This document shows, piece after piece, positions 15,807 through 24,965 of a DNA stretch of 64,000 nt. The stretch comes from Ga0077536 sp035325705. Its GTDB lineage: Bacteria > Pseudomonadota > Gammaproteobacteria > Ga0077536. Positions within the stretch are counted from its first letter, which is position 1; every line of letters begins with the position of its first letter. The notes below the pieces were generated by a model, which saw nothing but the letters and a program-made list of their open reading frames with translations, was not told where the DNA came from and made no database searches. Location: NCBI GenBank assembly GCA_035325705.1, contig DAOKZI010000008.1, forward strand, positions 113,256 through 177,255, in the 5' to 3' direction. Position numbers and translations under genes: made by a program.

Positions 15807-18323
15807 TCAGGCGTTCGCCGGAAAGAGCGCCAGCATCGCCAGCGCCGCGAGGCCCTGGCCGAGCGCGAAATGCCAGTAGAGCGCCGTGTTGCGCAGATCC
15901 GCGTCGTAGACCGGCGTCAGCAGCCGCGCGGCGCTGCGCGCGAGGCAGTACAGGACCATCAGCAGCCCGACGGCGACATGCAGCGCGATCCAGCCCGCGA
16001 CCAGCCAGACCATCGCGTCGTAGACGTGTGCCGCCGGCGCGAGCCCGGCCGAAGCGGGCACGGCCAGCGCGCAGCCGGCTGCGATCGCGCTGCCGAGCGC
16101 CGCCATGCCGAGCAGCAAGCGGCCGCGGCCGGCATGGCCGTGGCGATTGACGCGCGCAGCGCAAAGCACGCTCGCCCATGCGCCGAGCATGGCCGCAGCG
16201 GCCGCGCCGGCGCAGCCCGCGCCCGTGCCCTGCACGGCGCGATCGAGGAAGCCTTCGTCGATCGTCCAATAGTAGAAATAGCCGAAAACGAGCGCGGCAA
16301 ACGCGCTCGCGTCCGCCAGCATGGTGATGCACATGCCCCACCAGCCGGGGGCGCCGGTGCCGGCCGCATAGAGCGGCAGCACCAGGCCGCGGCCGACGTG
16401 CTTCGCGGGCTTTTCCGGCGGGCGCGCGGTGCCGGTCCACAGCCAAGCCACGACGACGATCAGCGCGAGCGCAGCGCAGACCGCGCTCATCGTCCACGCG
16501 TGAAAGGTGGCGAGGATGAAGGCGCCGCCCGTGAACACCGCGGCCGCGAGCGGCAGAAAGCTGGGTCCGCCGACGCGCAGGCAGTGCAGGGGCTCGGCGT
16601 CGATCGCGCCGGTCAGCAGCGTTTCCCGCCGGCCTTCCTCGGCGTCGGGCAGGTACCAGCGGCCGGCGTCGACCTCTTCGCGCAGCGCCGGCCGATCCCA
16701 CAGCGGATAGCGCGTGTCGACCTGCGGCACCGAGCGCAGGCCCCAGGGATGCAGCGGCAGGCGCGGCAGCCATTCGAGGGTGCCGGCGCGCCAGGGATCG
16801 CGCGGAGACACTCCTCCACGCCGCAGACTGAGCCACAGATCGACGAGGAACACCGCGAAGCCGAGCGCGAGCACCGCGGCGCCGACGGTCGAGATCAGAT
16901 TGAGCTCGTCGAGGCCGATGTCGGCGCGATAGGTGTACACGCGGCGCGGCATGCCGAGCAGACCGCTGAGATGCATCGGCAGGAAGGCGAGATTGAAACC
17001 GCCGAAGATCAGCCAGAATGCCCGGCGGCCGGCGCGCTCGCCGAGCCGGCGGCCGGCCACGAGCGGCAGGTAGTAATAGATGCCGGCGAGCACCGGCAGC
17101 ACCATGCCGCCGAACAGCACGTAGTGGAGATGGGCGACGATGAAATAGCTGTCGTGCGCCTGGAAGTTGAAGGGCACCATCGCGACCATCACGCCGGTCA
17201 GACCGCCGAGCACGAAGACGGCGAGCGCACCCGCGACGAACAGCATCGGCACCGAGGCGACGAAGCGGCCGACGAGCACGGTGGCGATGAAACAGAAAAT
17301 CTGCACGGCGCTCGGGATGGCGACGGCGAGCGAAGCACCGGAGAAGAAGGCGAGCGACAGTCGCGGCAGCCCGGTCGTGAACATGTGATGCACCCACAGG
17401 CCGAAGCTCAGGAAGCCGGTGCCGACCGCGGCGAGCACGATCCACGTGTAACCGATCATCGGCGCATGCGCGAAGGTCGGCACGATCATGGCCACCAGCG
17501 CGATCGCGGGCAGGAAGATCACATAGACCTCGGGGTGCCCGAAGATCCAGAACAGGTGCTGCCACAGCAGCGGATCGCCGCCGCGCCGCGCATCGAAGAA
17601 GGGCCAGTCGAAGGCGCGCTCGAGCTCGAGCATCACGTCGCCGACGATCAGCGGCGGAAAGGCGAAGACGATCATGCCCGCGACCACCAGCATGTACCAC
17701 GCGTACAGCGGCATCAGGTGAATGCGCATGCCGGGCGCGCGGCATTTCAGCACGCCGACGATCAGCTCGATCGCGGCCGCGAGTGTCGCGATCTCGATGA
17801 AGCTCAGACCGAGCAGCCAGACATCCGCGCCGAGATCGGGCTGCCAGCGCGTGCTCAGCGGCGGATACATGAACCAGCCGCCCTGCGGTGCGACGTCGAA
17901 GAAGATGGAGCCGCAGACGAAGACCCCGCCGATCGCATAGCACCAGTAGCCGAAGGCCGAGAGGCGCGGGAAGGGCAGATCGCGGGCGCCGGTCATCTGC
18001 GGCAGGATCTGGATCGCGAGCGCCTCGAAGATCGGCACCGCGAAGAGGAACATCATCACCGAGCCGTGCAGCGTGAAGAGCTGCGCATAGCGCGAGGCCG
18101 ATACGAGCTCGTTCTCCGGCACGGCGAGCTGTGCGCGCATCACCGCGGCGAGCAGCCCGCCGAAGAGGAAGAAGCAGAGCGCCGTGAGGATGTACCAGAG
18201 GCCGACGCTGTTGTTGTTCACCTCGGAGAAATAGCGCCAGCCGCGCGGAGGACGCCAGGCTGCGACGAGGCGCGACTCCTGCGCCGCGCGCTCCTCGTCC
18301 GAGCCGGTGCTCGCGTCGTTCAT
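15807..18323 (-). CDS. Cytochrome c oxidase subunit I fused to subunit III
   Basis: An 838-residue fusion. The N-terminal 550 residues are haem-copper oxidase subunit I: haem ligands lie in LHGSVMMFLF and VAHLHYV, the CuB/Tyr motif is GHPEVYVIFLPA and the paired His are in LWVHHMFT. Residues from about 590 onward form a subunit III-like domain (GWWGMCITMLADASAFAALVFGYFYYW). The usual HFHYV is HLHYV here. The start at 18323 overlaps the subunit II stop by four bases (ATGA). The intact HPEVY marks an A-type oxidase. CoxA-CoxC fusions are known but less common than separate genes. Confidence 0.93.
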   Translation of the reverse strand: MNDASTGSDEERAAQESRLVAAWRPPRGWRYFSEVNNNSVGLWYILTALCFFLFGGLLAAVMRAQLAVPENELVSASRYAQLFTLHGSVMMFLFAVPIFEALAIQILPQMTGARDLPFPRLSAFGYWCYAIGGVFVCGSIFFDVAPQGGWFMYPPLSTRWQPDLGADVWLLGLSFIEIATLAAAIELIVGVLKCRAPGMRIHLMPLYAWYMLVVAGMIVFAFPPLIVGDVMLELERAFDWPFFDARRGGDPLLWQHLFWIFGHPEVYVIFLPAIALVAMIVPTFAHAPMIGYTWIVLAAVGTGFLSFGLWVHHMFTTGLPRLSLAFFSGASLAVAIPSAVQIFCFIATVLVGRFVASVPMLFVAGALAVFVLGGLTGVMVAMVPFNFQAHDSYFIVAHLHYVLFGGMVLPVLAGIYYYLPLVAGRRLGERAGRRAFWLIFGGFNLAFLPMHLSGLLGMPRRVYTYRADIGLDELNLISTVGAAVLALGFAVFLVDLWLSLRRGGVSPRDPWRAGTLEWLPRLPLHPWGLRSVPQVDTRYPLWDRPALREEVDAGRWYLPDAEEGRRETLLTGAIDAEPLHCLRVGGPSFLPLAAAVFTGGAFILATFHAWTMSAVCAALALIVVVAWLWTGTARPPEKPAKHVGRGLVLPLYAAGTGAPGWWGMCITMLADASAFAALVFGYFYYWTIDEGFLDRAVQGTGAGCAGAAAAAMLGAWASVLCAARVNRHGHAGRGRLLLGMAALGSAIAAGCALAVPASAGLAPAAHVYDAMVWLVAGWIALHVAVGLLMVLYCLARSAARLLTPVYDADLRNTALYWHFALGQGLAALAMLALFPANA

Positions 18324-19330
18324 CGCAGCGCCGCCAGGTAGTGGGCGAGATCCTCGAGCTCGGGCGGCGGCAGCTCGAACCTGGGCATCAGGGTGCCCGG
18401 CTTGAGGCGGTCCGGGTGCGTGAGCCAGCGCGCGATCGACGGCGCATCCACGGGCAGCAGGCCGGCGGCGAGCGTATGGCGCGCGCCGAGGTGCGTCAGA
18501 TCCGGCCCCGTGCGGCCGCGCGCCGCCGTGCCCCGCACGGTGTGGCATAGCGGACAGCCGTGGCGCAGGAACACCGCGGCACCGCGCGCCGCGGCGGCCG
18601 TCATCGGCCCGGCCGCGTCTTCGCGCTGGCCGGCGAGCCAGGCGTCGAACTCGGCCGCCGGCATCACCTCGACGACGAGGCCCATGTTGGCGTGACCGTC
18701 GCCGCAGTATTCGGCGCAGGTGCCGCGATAAAGGCCCGGCCGCGTCGGCGTCACGCCGATGTGATTGACGCGGCCCGGCAGCAGATCGCGCTTGCCGCCG
18801 AGCGCCGGTATCCACAGCGAGTGGATCACTTCGGCGCTACGCAGCGCGAGGCCGGCGTGTCGATCGAGCGGCAGGCGCAGCTCGTTCGCGAGCTCCACGC
18901 CGTGGCCCGCGTCGTCGAGATAGCGCACGCGCCACCACCAGCGCTCGCCGGTGATCTCGATGCGCAGATCCGGCCGCCGCGCCTCCAGCGGCATCGGCAT
19001 CGACAGGCCGTATACGAGCAGCGCCGTGAGCACGACGGTCGGCAGCGCGACGCCGCCGCCGAACAGCAGCAGCCGCACGCCCTGCGCCGCGTGCGGGCCG
19101 GGCCGGATCCACGTTGCATAGATCGCGAGCCCGATCACCGCCAGCCACAGCAGCGTGCCGACCGCTGCCATCGTGTAGAAGAGGGACAGCGCAGCGCCGG
19201 CCTCGGCGCTCGCCGCGACGAAGCTCGAGGCCGGCGTATCGCGACAGCCGCCGAGGCAGAGGGCGATGCTCGCACAGCCCGCGACGCCGGCATTGCGCAG
19301 CGATTGCGAGACGCGCTTCGGCGCGGCCAT
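18320..19330 (-). CDS. Cytochrome c oxidase subunit II with C-terminal cytochrome c domain
   Basis: A 336-residue protein. A signal-like N-terminus with a possible lipobox (LGGC, residue 29) precedes two TM helices (about 48-72 and 87-108). The CuA site is seen as IHSLWIP for the first His, then CAEYCGDGHANM, giving C-x-E-x-C-x3-H-x2-M. The C-terminal 90 residues carry a CPLCH haem c motif and an axial Met candidate in GTLMPRF, so this is a caa3-type subunit II that accepts electrons through its own cytochrome domain. It overlaps the preceding cytochrome gene by one base (TGATG) and the next by four. Confidence 0.93.
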   Translation of the reverse strand: MAAPKRVSQSLRNAGVAGCASIALCLGGCRDTPASSFVAASAEAGAALSLFYTMAAVGTLLWLAVIGLAIYATWIRPGPHAAQGVRLLLFGGGVALPTVVLTALLVYGLSMPMPLEARRPDLRIEITGERWWWRVRYLDDAGHGVELANELRLPLDRHAGLALRSAEVIHSLWIPALGGKRDLLPGRVNHIGVTPTRPGLYRGTCAEYCGDGHANMGLVVEVMPAAEFDAWLAGQREDAAGPMTAAAARGAAVFLRHGCPLCHTVRGTAARGRTGPDLTHLGARHTLAAGLLPVDAPSIARWLTHPDRLKPGTLMPRFELPPPELEDLAHYLAALR

Positions 19331-19758
19331 CAGCGCGGCGGCCTCGCCTCGTCGGGCGTGCGCAAGGACTTGATGTAAGCGACGAGGGCCCAGATTTCCT
19401 GCGGCGGCAGCAGGCTGCCCCAGGCCGGCATGCCAAAGGCGCGGCCCTGCGCGATCGACGAGAACACGTGCGCGTCGCTGTCGCCATAGCGCCAGACTTC
19501 GTCGCGCAGGCTGGGGCCGATGCCGCCGCCGCCGTGACCGCCGTGACAGCCGACGCAGTTGAACACCTCGAAGAGCTCGCGGCCGTGGAGCCGCACTTCG
19601 GCGGTGGCCGGCAGCGGGTTGCGCGGCAGCGGGGGCGCTTGCACCGGACCCGGCACCGGGCCGATGGGCACCGCGGCCGGATCGACGGCGGCAGCGTCTT
19701 CGGCCGCGACGAGCAGCGCGAGCGCGAGGCAGGCCGCCCCGTCAGCACGCGAAGACAT
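19330..19758 (-). CDS. Soluble c-type cytochrome
   Basis: A 142-residue exported monohaem cytochrome. A short signal peptide precedes a Pro-rich linker; the haem motif is CVGCH (about residue 69) and the axial Met is in AFGMPAWG, with WALVAYIKSL as the closing helix. It belongs to cytochromes that pair with PQQ-dependent alcohol dehydrogenases or feed caa3-type oxidases. Its start overlaps the dehydrogenase remnant upstream, suggesting it was once that enzyme's electron acceptor and now serves the oxidase next door. Confidence 0.88.
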   Translation of the reverse strand: MSSRADGAACLALALLVAAEDAAAVDPAAVPIGPVPGPVQAPPLPRNPLPATAEVRLHGRELFEVFNCVGCHGGHGGGGIGPSLRDEVWRYGDSDAHVFSSIAQGRAFGMPAWGSLLPPQEIWALVAYIKSLRTPDEARPPR

Positions 19759-20278
19759 ACGGCACGCCGTCCGGCGCGGTCGCGCGCTCGATGCCCTTCA
19801 TCGCGCCGACCACGCCGAGCGCCGCATAGGGATCGTCGGCCGAGATCGACGGGAACGCGGTGGCGCCCGTCCAGCCGGGATCGAAGGTCCATTTGATCGC
19901 GCCGCCGGGCTGCGTCGGGTCGACGGCGATCGGAGCGTTCGGATACGGCGTGACCCTGTACAGCGTATCGTCGACGATCAGCGGCGCGCCTTCGTGGCCG
20001 TTCGTGAGCCCGGTCGGCATGACGACCATCACGGGCTTCGATTCGGTGACGTTCTCGGGTTTCAACTCGTCGAGACGGCTGTAGCGGGTCGCGGCCAAGT
20101 CGCCGTTCGGCAGCCGCCGTTGCGCACCGGCGGCCCGGGCGATCGGCGACCTCGCGGGCGCCGTGCCCTCTTGCAACAGCGTCGAGATCGGCATCACGCA
20201 CGCCGTGCGGCCGAGGCACGCGCCGCGCCGCGACGCTCTTGTAAATTGCGCTGCGGTCCGTTGTAGCAACTGCTTCAC
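19742..20278 (-). pseudogene. Internally deleted PQQ-dependent alcohol dehydrogenase (XoxF/ExaA-like) remnant
   Basis: An open frame of 178 codons that covers only the two ends of a roughly 550-600-residue quinoprotein. Residues about 55-135 match the first propeller blades (NGDLAATRYSRLDELKPENV, then GHEGAPLIVDDTLYRVTPYPN). The sequence then jumps to the family's extreme C-terminus (DDPYAALGVVGAMKG...PYVFAC). The PQQ- and metal-binding residues, including the vicinal disulphide and catalytic Asp region, are missing. The frame is still open, so the deletion was in frame or is recent. Catalysis is not expected. It overlaps the cytochrome gene by 17 bases. Confidence 0.75.
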
Positions 20279-20500
20279 TCTGTGCCCGACTCACCATCAC
20301 CACGCGCGCAGCGCGCACGCAGCGGCCTGGAACGGCGGATCGCAGCATCCGTGCCAGCGGCGCGCCGCGGTCTCGCGGTAGCGCGCGTCCGTCGCGTGCC
20401 GACAGTCTCGTCGGTGCAATTGACCCGTCGCGCACGTCGCTTCGCCGCTAGGTCGACGGCATGGCGGCGGTCAAGCTGCTTTCACGATGGAGGAACGACC

Positions 20501-20935
20501 ATGCGTTTACCGACGATCCCCGCCACGATGGAACGAGTCGAACGACACACGCCGCCGTCCGTGCAGCGGCGCATTCAGGCGCATGCACGCCAGCGCGTGC
20601 ACCGCCTCGCCGGCGCGCCGCCGCACGAGCTGACGCGGCGCATCGAGGAGCTTCAGCGCGAATGGGACATCGAGCGCTGGCTGGAAACGAACGCCGCGAC
20701 GGTGTCGCTGGTCGGGATCGCGCTCGGGAGCTTCGTCGATCGGCGCTGGTTCGCGCTGCCCGCGGTGGTCGCCGGCTTCCTGCTCCAACATGCGATCGAG
20801 GGCTGGTGCCCGCCGCTGCCGCTGCTGCGGCGTCTCGGCGTGCGCACGGCGGCGGAGATCAACGCCGAGATCGTCGAGCTGCGGCGCTTGCGCGGCGACT
20901 TCATCGACGCCGCGCAGGATGCCGGTGCGTCCTGA
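20501..20935 (+). CDS. DUF2892-like small membrane protein
   Basis: A 144-residue protein: a charged helical N-terminus (about 60 residues), a hydrophobic hairpin (VSLVGIALGSF...FALPAVVAGFLLQHAI) and a C-terminal segment GWCPPLPLLRRLGVRTAAEI that matches the DUF2892/YgaP-type pattern with a Cys-Pro. The function of this group is unknown. GGAGGA six bases upstream supports the ATG at 20501. It stands alone between the oxidase cluster and pgl. Confidence 0.7.
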   Translation: MRLPTIPATMERVERHTPPSVQRRIQAHARQRVHRLAGAPPHELTRRIEELQREWDIERWLETNAATVSLVGIALGSFVDRRWFALPAVVAGFLLQHAIEGWCPPLPLLRRLGVRTAAEINAEIVELRRLRGDFIDAAQDAGAS

Positions 20936-21161
20936 GCCTGCTCCGCCGCCGCTGCTGAGCAGGCAGGCCGCTTGCGATCGTTCTTGATTGCCACCGGGCA
21001 TCGTGTTGCCTTCGACCGGCAGTCCATGTGGGGCAGCGTCCGGCCGGACGCGTACTCGCGCTGCGCGCGCCGCGGCCGTCACGTTTCGTGACAGTTCTCC
21101 GAACGGAAAATGCCGCGCAGCCTACAGGTTTGACTGCGCGCACGATTTATCCTGCGCGCCT

Positions 21162-21437
21162 ATGAAGGAAGACGCCAAGGATTTACCGCAGCTCATCGAG
21201 ACCACGATGCAGGTGATCGTCGCGCTGCGCTGGGCTGCTCAGGGCGGCGCGACGCTGCCGGACTCGTTGGACACCGCTTCGCAGGAGGTGCTCGAGAAGC
21301 TCTATGCCTGGCAACGGCGGCGAGGCGAGACGCATGCGGCGGATGAAAGCGCCTGCGGCAGGGGGCATGAGGCGCCCGGCGGCGCTTCGTCTCCCGGCGC
21401 GATGTGTCTCGCTCGCGCGGGCCGCGCCCTGGCGTGA
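21162..21437 (+). CDS. Hypothetical small protein
   Basis: A 91-codon frame. The first 55 residues are helical and plausible (MKEDAKDLPQLIETTMQVIV...), whereas the rest is Gly/Ala/Arg-rich and looks like chance sequence. No family recognised and no good ribosome binding site. It may be real with a frame error near 21330, or not a gene. Confidence 0.35.
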   Translation: MKEDAKDLPQLIETTMQVIVALRWAAQGGATLPDSLDTASQEVLEKLYAWQRRRGETHAADESACGRGHEAPGGASSPGAMCLARAGRALA

Positions 21438-21634
21438 GGCCGAGCGCATCGCGCCGGTCCGCGCTCGCCCGCCTTCTTCCGGAAATTCGGCCGGGCACGC
21501 CGGGGATACTCCCGATCGACCGCCGAAGATCTGCTCCCCGCGAACGAGCCCCTAGACTCTGCGGTCCAAGCTGAACGAGCCGCCGCCGCGCCGCATGCGA
21601 AGGAGGCGGCCATCGGCAAGCAAGCGGGCCGCTC

Positions 21635-22360
21635 ATGCAGATAGACGACGACAGCCTCGCGCGTTCCGGGATCGAGCTGCATCGGCATGCGGAGGTCGGC
21701 ACGATGGCGAGCGCGCTGGCCGCGGCCGTGGAAGCGGCGCTCGTCCAGGCGCTGGCCGTGCGCGGGGAGGCGAGTCTCGCGGTGCCGGGCGGCCGTACGC
21801 CGTTGCCCCTGTTCTCACGACTCGCGCAGCGGGATCTCGACTGGGCCCGCGTGCACGTGACCTTGACCGACGAGCGCATCGTGCCCGTGACCGATCCGCT
21901 GAGCAACGAGCGACTCGTGCGCGAACATCTGCTGCAGGGAGCGGCGGCGGGCGCGCGCTTCCATCCCTTGATGAACGGTCACGAAGATCCCGAAGCCCGT
22001 GCGCAGGCCGCCTGGGAGCAGCTCGCGTGGCTGCCGCGGCCTTTCGATGCTGTCGTCCTCGGCATGGGCGAGGACGGACACATTGCCGGCCTGTTTCCCG
22101 GCGTTCCTTCGAACACGCTCGATCCCGCCGCAGCCCCAGGCTGCGTGACGACGACGGCGCCGGTCGCGCCCGTTGAACGCCTGAGCCTGAATCTCGCCGC
22201 GCTGCTCGACGCGCGCCGGCTGTGGCTCGTGCTGGCCGGTCCGGCGAAGCTCGCGGTGCTCGTCGAGGCCCTGCGCCCCTCCCCGATCAAGGCCCTGCCC
22301 GTGCGCGCGCTGTTGACGCAGACGGTGGTGCCGGTGCGGGTGGAATATGCGCCGGGGTGA
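21635..22360 (+). CDS. pgl: 6-phosphogluconolactonase
   Basis: A 241-residue lactonase of the oxidative pentose phosphate pathway (DevB/SOL type). It hydrolyses 6-phosphoglucono-lactone to 6-phosphogluconate in the cytoplasm. Family motifs are AVPGGRTPLPLF for the phosphate site, VTLTDERIVPVTDPLSNERLV and the active-site LGMGEDGHIAGLFPG. Length is normal. Zwf and Edd/Gnd genes, its usual neighbours, are not nearby. Confidence 0.92.
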   Translation: MQIDDDSLARSGIELHRHAEVGTMASALAAAVEAALVQALAVRGEASLAVPGGRTPLPLFSRLAQRDLDWARVHVTLTDERIVPVTDPLSNERLVREHLLQGAAAGARFHPLMNGHEDPEARAQAAWEQLAWLPRPFDAVVLGMGEDGHIAGLFPGVPSNTLDPAAAPGCVTTTAPVAPVERLSLNLAALLDARRLWLVLAGPAKLAVLVEALRPSPIKALPVRALLTQTVVPVRVEYAPG

Positions 22361-22574
22361 AGGCGGGCATCGTGTTCGCTGCACCCAATCCGATGTCGCG
22401 AATAGGCTTCCCGAGCGACGATGCAAACGCCACTCGTCGAACCTCGCGGCGCTACCGGCGAGCGTGCACCGCCGCGGAAACGGATGCAGTCGACGCGGTT
22501 CCCCGGCGATCCGGCTCGGGTTTCCGCAGCCGGAGGGCACGAGCATTCAGGTTCTCGTGCCCTCGAGATTCGCC
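22361..22574. other. Gap: nothing recognised
   Basis: Between pgl and the hydrolase fragment I see no gene, repeat or RNA. The sequence composition is as in neighbouring non-coding DNA. Confidence 0.5.
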
Positions 22575-22690
22575 TCAGAGATGCCTGCCGTAGAACGGCA
22601 CGAGTTTATCGAGCGCTTGGGCGACGGGTCCCGGTCGATCGTAGAGATCGTAGTGCGTGGCGCCCTCGACGATGAACAGATCCTTTTTAC
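22575..22690 (-). pseudogene. C-terminal fragment of an alpha/beta hydrolase
   Basis: Read on the minus strand, about 38 codons ending at a TGA (22575-22577) give KKDLFIVEGATHYDLYDRPGP then QALDKLVPFYGRHL. This is the characteristic C-terminal block of YcjY/dienelactone-hydrolase-like alpha/beta hydrolases, with the catalytic His in GATHYDLYD. Upstream (22690-22900) the similarity is lost: no start and no intact nucleophile elbow is seen. It is a remnant of a deleted or decayed gene. Confidence 0.65.
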
Positions 22691-22913
22691 CCTTCGCCTG
22701 CGTTTTCGCTCTTGGTGGAGGCATTGCGATACAGGAAATAGGGAAGCTTCAGGCCGTGCGTTGCACGTTCGCCGGACCATGGAAGCGTTGAACGAGTCCG
22801 TCCTGGGCCTGGTCCGCGAAAACGCTGCTCTTGCAGAGTTTCCTGGCATCACGAGAATGAATTTATTCTCGCCATGGTGAACGAGCGGCGCGTCGGGATG
22901 GAGGATCGGGATC

Positions 22914-23645
22914 TCACTCGACGGAACGTGCAAGCGCCAAGGCATTTCCGAGCGCCGCCCCCGAGGCCGTGTTGTCGAAGATGCACCACGTCGGCACACC
23001 GCGCCGGCGACTTTCCTCGAGTTTCTGCTGCAAAGAAGCGAGCGCTGCGGCATCGTAGTCGGAAAAGTAAATGCGCGGCGAACCGTGCCAGCGGTAATAG
23101 GCCAGACCGGCCCAGCCACCTGCTTCGCCCGCTTCGGCAGTCGGTGCCGGATCGGCCGCAACACGCGCCACGCCGATATCGGCGAGCCAAACCCTTACCT
23201 CGGGTCTGAACCAGCTCCGATGCCGCGGCTCCAGGGCCGCGGGAGCGTCGATACTCGCGCGCAAGGCCCGAAAGAATCGATCGGCCACGCGTTCGTCGAA
23301 GCCGAAACTCGGCGGCAATTGCACGAGCAGTACGCCGAGCTTCTCGCCGAGCCCCGTCACCTCCGCCACGAAGCGATCGAGCGTCGCCTCGCAATCGATC
23401 AATCGAGCCTCGTGGGTGATGGCCTTCGGCATCTTCACCGAGAAACTGAAACCGTCTGGCGTCGATCGCGCCCAGCGCTCGTAGGTCTTGCGCTGGTGCG
23501 GCCGATAGAACGACGAATTGATCTCGACCGCGTTGAGGCGTCGAGCGTAGCGCTCCAGATGACTGCCGTCGCGCGGTATCACCTCGGTGTAAAGAGACGA
23601 TACGGTCCAGCCGGCGGTGCCAATGCGCAAAGGCGATTTAGACAT
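22914..23645 (-). CDS. DUF72 (YecE-like) protein
   Basis: A 243-residue TIM-barrel-like protein of the DUF72/YecE family. Recognisable blocks are RIGTAGWTVSSLY at the start, YARRLNAVEINSSFYRPH, FSVKMPKAITHEARL, LLVQLPPSFGFD, WHGSPRIYFSDYD and the final VPTWCIFDNTASGAALGNAL. Function is unknown; an endonuclease-like relation to TIM-barrel enzymes has been suggested. Start at 23645. It lies between the hydrolase remnant and the tRNA gene. Confidence 0.9.
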   Translation of the reverse strand: MSKSPLRIGTAGWTVSSLYTEVIPRDGSHLERYARRLNAVEINSSFYRPHQRKTYERWARSTPDGFSFSVKMPKAITHEARLIDCEATLDRFVAEVTGLGEKLGVLLVQLPPSFGFDERVADRFFRALRASIDAPAALEPRHRSWFRPEVRVWLADIGVARVAADPAPTAEAGEAGGWAGLAYYRWHGSPRIYFSDYDAAALASLQQKLEESRRRGVPTWCIFDNTASGAALGNALALARSVE

Positions 23646-23739
23646 CGAGCCACTGTAAGCCGCTGCAGCTCATTTTCGAGTCGGCGCTTTACCTGGCACG
23701 GCCAGCGCCGCGTTCGCGAATTTTCGAAGGGTGGGAGTT

Positions 23740-23815
23740 TGGCGCGCCCAGAAGGATTCGAACCTCCGACCACCTGGTTCGAAGCCAGGTACTCTATCCG
23801 CTGAGCTATGGGCGC
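23740..23815 (-). tRNA. tRNA-Arg (anticodon TCG)
   Basis: A 76-base cloverleaf on the minus strand: acceptor GCGCCCA pairs with TGGGCGC, the D-arm is GCTCAGCGGATAGAGT, the anticodon stem CCTGG/CCAGG encloses loop CTTCGAA with anticodon TCG, the T-arm is GGAGGTTCGAATCC, and an encoded CCA follows discriminator G. It decodes CGA. No integrase or attachment duplication is visible beside it. Confidence 0.95.
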
Positions 23816-23954
23816 GTGGGCGTATTGTGCCATGGCAACGCGGCTGTCGTCCCTTGCTCGGAAGCCAGGATTCGCACACGCTCGCGCGTTTGCTGGGCCG
23901 ACCGAAATCTCCAACGACCGGCATTGCTCGCGCCGGCTCGTGAGGCCCGAACAG

Positions 23955-24965
23955 CTATAAACGCGGAAGTACCTCTCGGCCGAGTAGCTCGATCATCCGA
24001 AGGGTTTCCACATGCGACGGCTGGCCGCCAAAACGCAGCCTCAGAATCAGGTAATCGGGTGCGAGCTCCTCCTGAATCCGCTTCAGATGTTCCAGACAGT
24101 CCTGCGGCGAACCGAAGATGACGCGCTCCTTGGCCAGTAGCTCGACCGTCAAATCCTCGGCCCGCTTGACGTCCTTCAGATACTCGTCGGCGCTGTGCAC
24201 GCCGAAATCGAAATACTGCCGATGCGCATCCACGATCGGCTGGCTTCGTGCGAGCGCTGCTTCGCGGCTCTCGGCGATTACGGCATCCCGCATCAGGACG
24301 ACATAAGGTTTGCGGCCGATGCGCGTGGCAGCTTCTCGGTATTGCGCCGTGTAGGCCTTGACGACGGGCAGGGATTGCAGGGGATCCGAGAGCCATCCGT
24401 CGGCGAGGCGCGCCGCGCGTTCGATGCCCGGTGCACTCCATGAACCCATCCAGATCGGCGGGCCCGGCTGACGGTAGGCGCGCGGTGCGACGAGCACGTC
24501 GGACAGTTGAAAGTGCTTACCGGCGAAAGAAAAGCGCTCGCCCTTCCAGGCGTGGCGCAATATCGAGATTCCTTCCTCGGTCCGTCCCACGCGCTCTTTC
24601 TGGTTCACGCCGAATATGGCGAAATCTTGCGCCTGATACCCCACTCCCACGCTGAGTATCAGCCGTCCCCGCGTCGCTTGATCGACGATGGCGCTGTCCT
24701 CGGCGAGATGGATCGGATGAATCAGGGGCAGGACACTGGCGCAGGTCCCGACGTCGATGCGGTGCGTTCGTACGCCTATCATGCCGGCAACCATCAGCGC
24801 GTTCGATAGATAACCGTCGTCCTGCTGATGGTGTTCCGGCACGAAGAAACCGTGAAATCCGTGTTCCTCGAGCGCCTGTGCCTCAGCGCTCAGTTCGTCC
24901 AGCACACCGGCGATGTTGGCGCCGTGCGGAGGATCCTGAGTGCACGGCATGTATCCTATTTTCAT
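23955..24965 (-). CDS. Luciferase-like (LLM-class) flavin-dependent oxidoreductase
   Basis: A 336-residue monooxygenase of the bacterial luciferase superfamily, with a TIM barrel that uses reduced FMN or F420. Features include FFVPEHHQQDDGYLSNALMVAG, RLILSVGVGYQAQDFAIFG and PIWMGSWSAPGIERAARLADGWL. The start is the ATG at 24965, which gives a normal N-terminal beta-strand (MKIGYMPC); 40 upstream codons look non-coding. The substrate is unknown and no flavin reductase is adjacent. Confidence 0.88.
   Translation of the reverse strand: MKIGYMPCTQDPPHGANIAGVLDELSAEAQALEEHGFHGFFVPEHHQQDDGYLSNALMVAGMIGVRTHRIDVGTCASVLPLIHPIHLAEDSAIVDQATRGRLILSVGVGYQAQDFAIFGVNQKERVGRTEEGISILRHAWKGERFSFAGKHFQLSDVLVAPRAYRQPGPPIWMGSWSAPGIERAARLADGWLSDPLQSLPVVKAYTAQYREAATRIGRKPYVVLMRDAVIAESREAALARSQPIVDAHRQYFDFGVHSADEYLKDVKRAEDLTVELLAKERVIFGSPQDCLEHLKRIQEELAPDYLILRLRFGGQPSHVETLRMIELLGREVLPRL

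Noticed and set aside
15870..18341. Antisense open frame of 823 codons opposite the oxidase genes
   Set aside because: It is Arg/Glu/His-rich with no family resemblance, and the other strand encodes a clear oxidase; typical shadow of GC-rich coding DNA.
23700..23960. Integrated element at the tRNA-Arg gene
   Set aside because: No integrase gene and no duplicated tRNA 3' end seen nearby.
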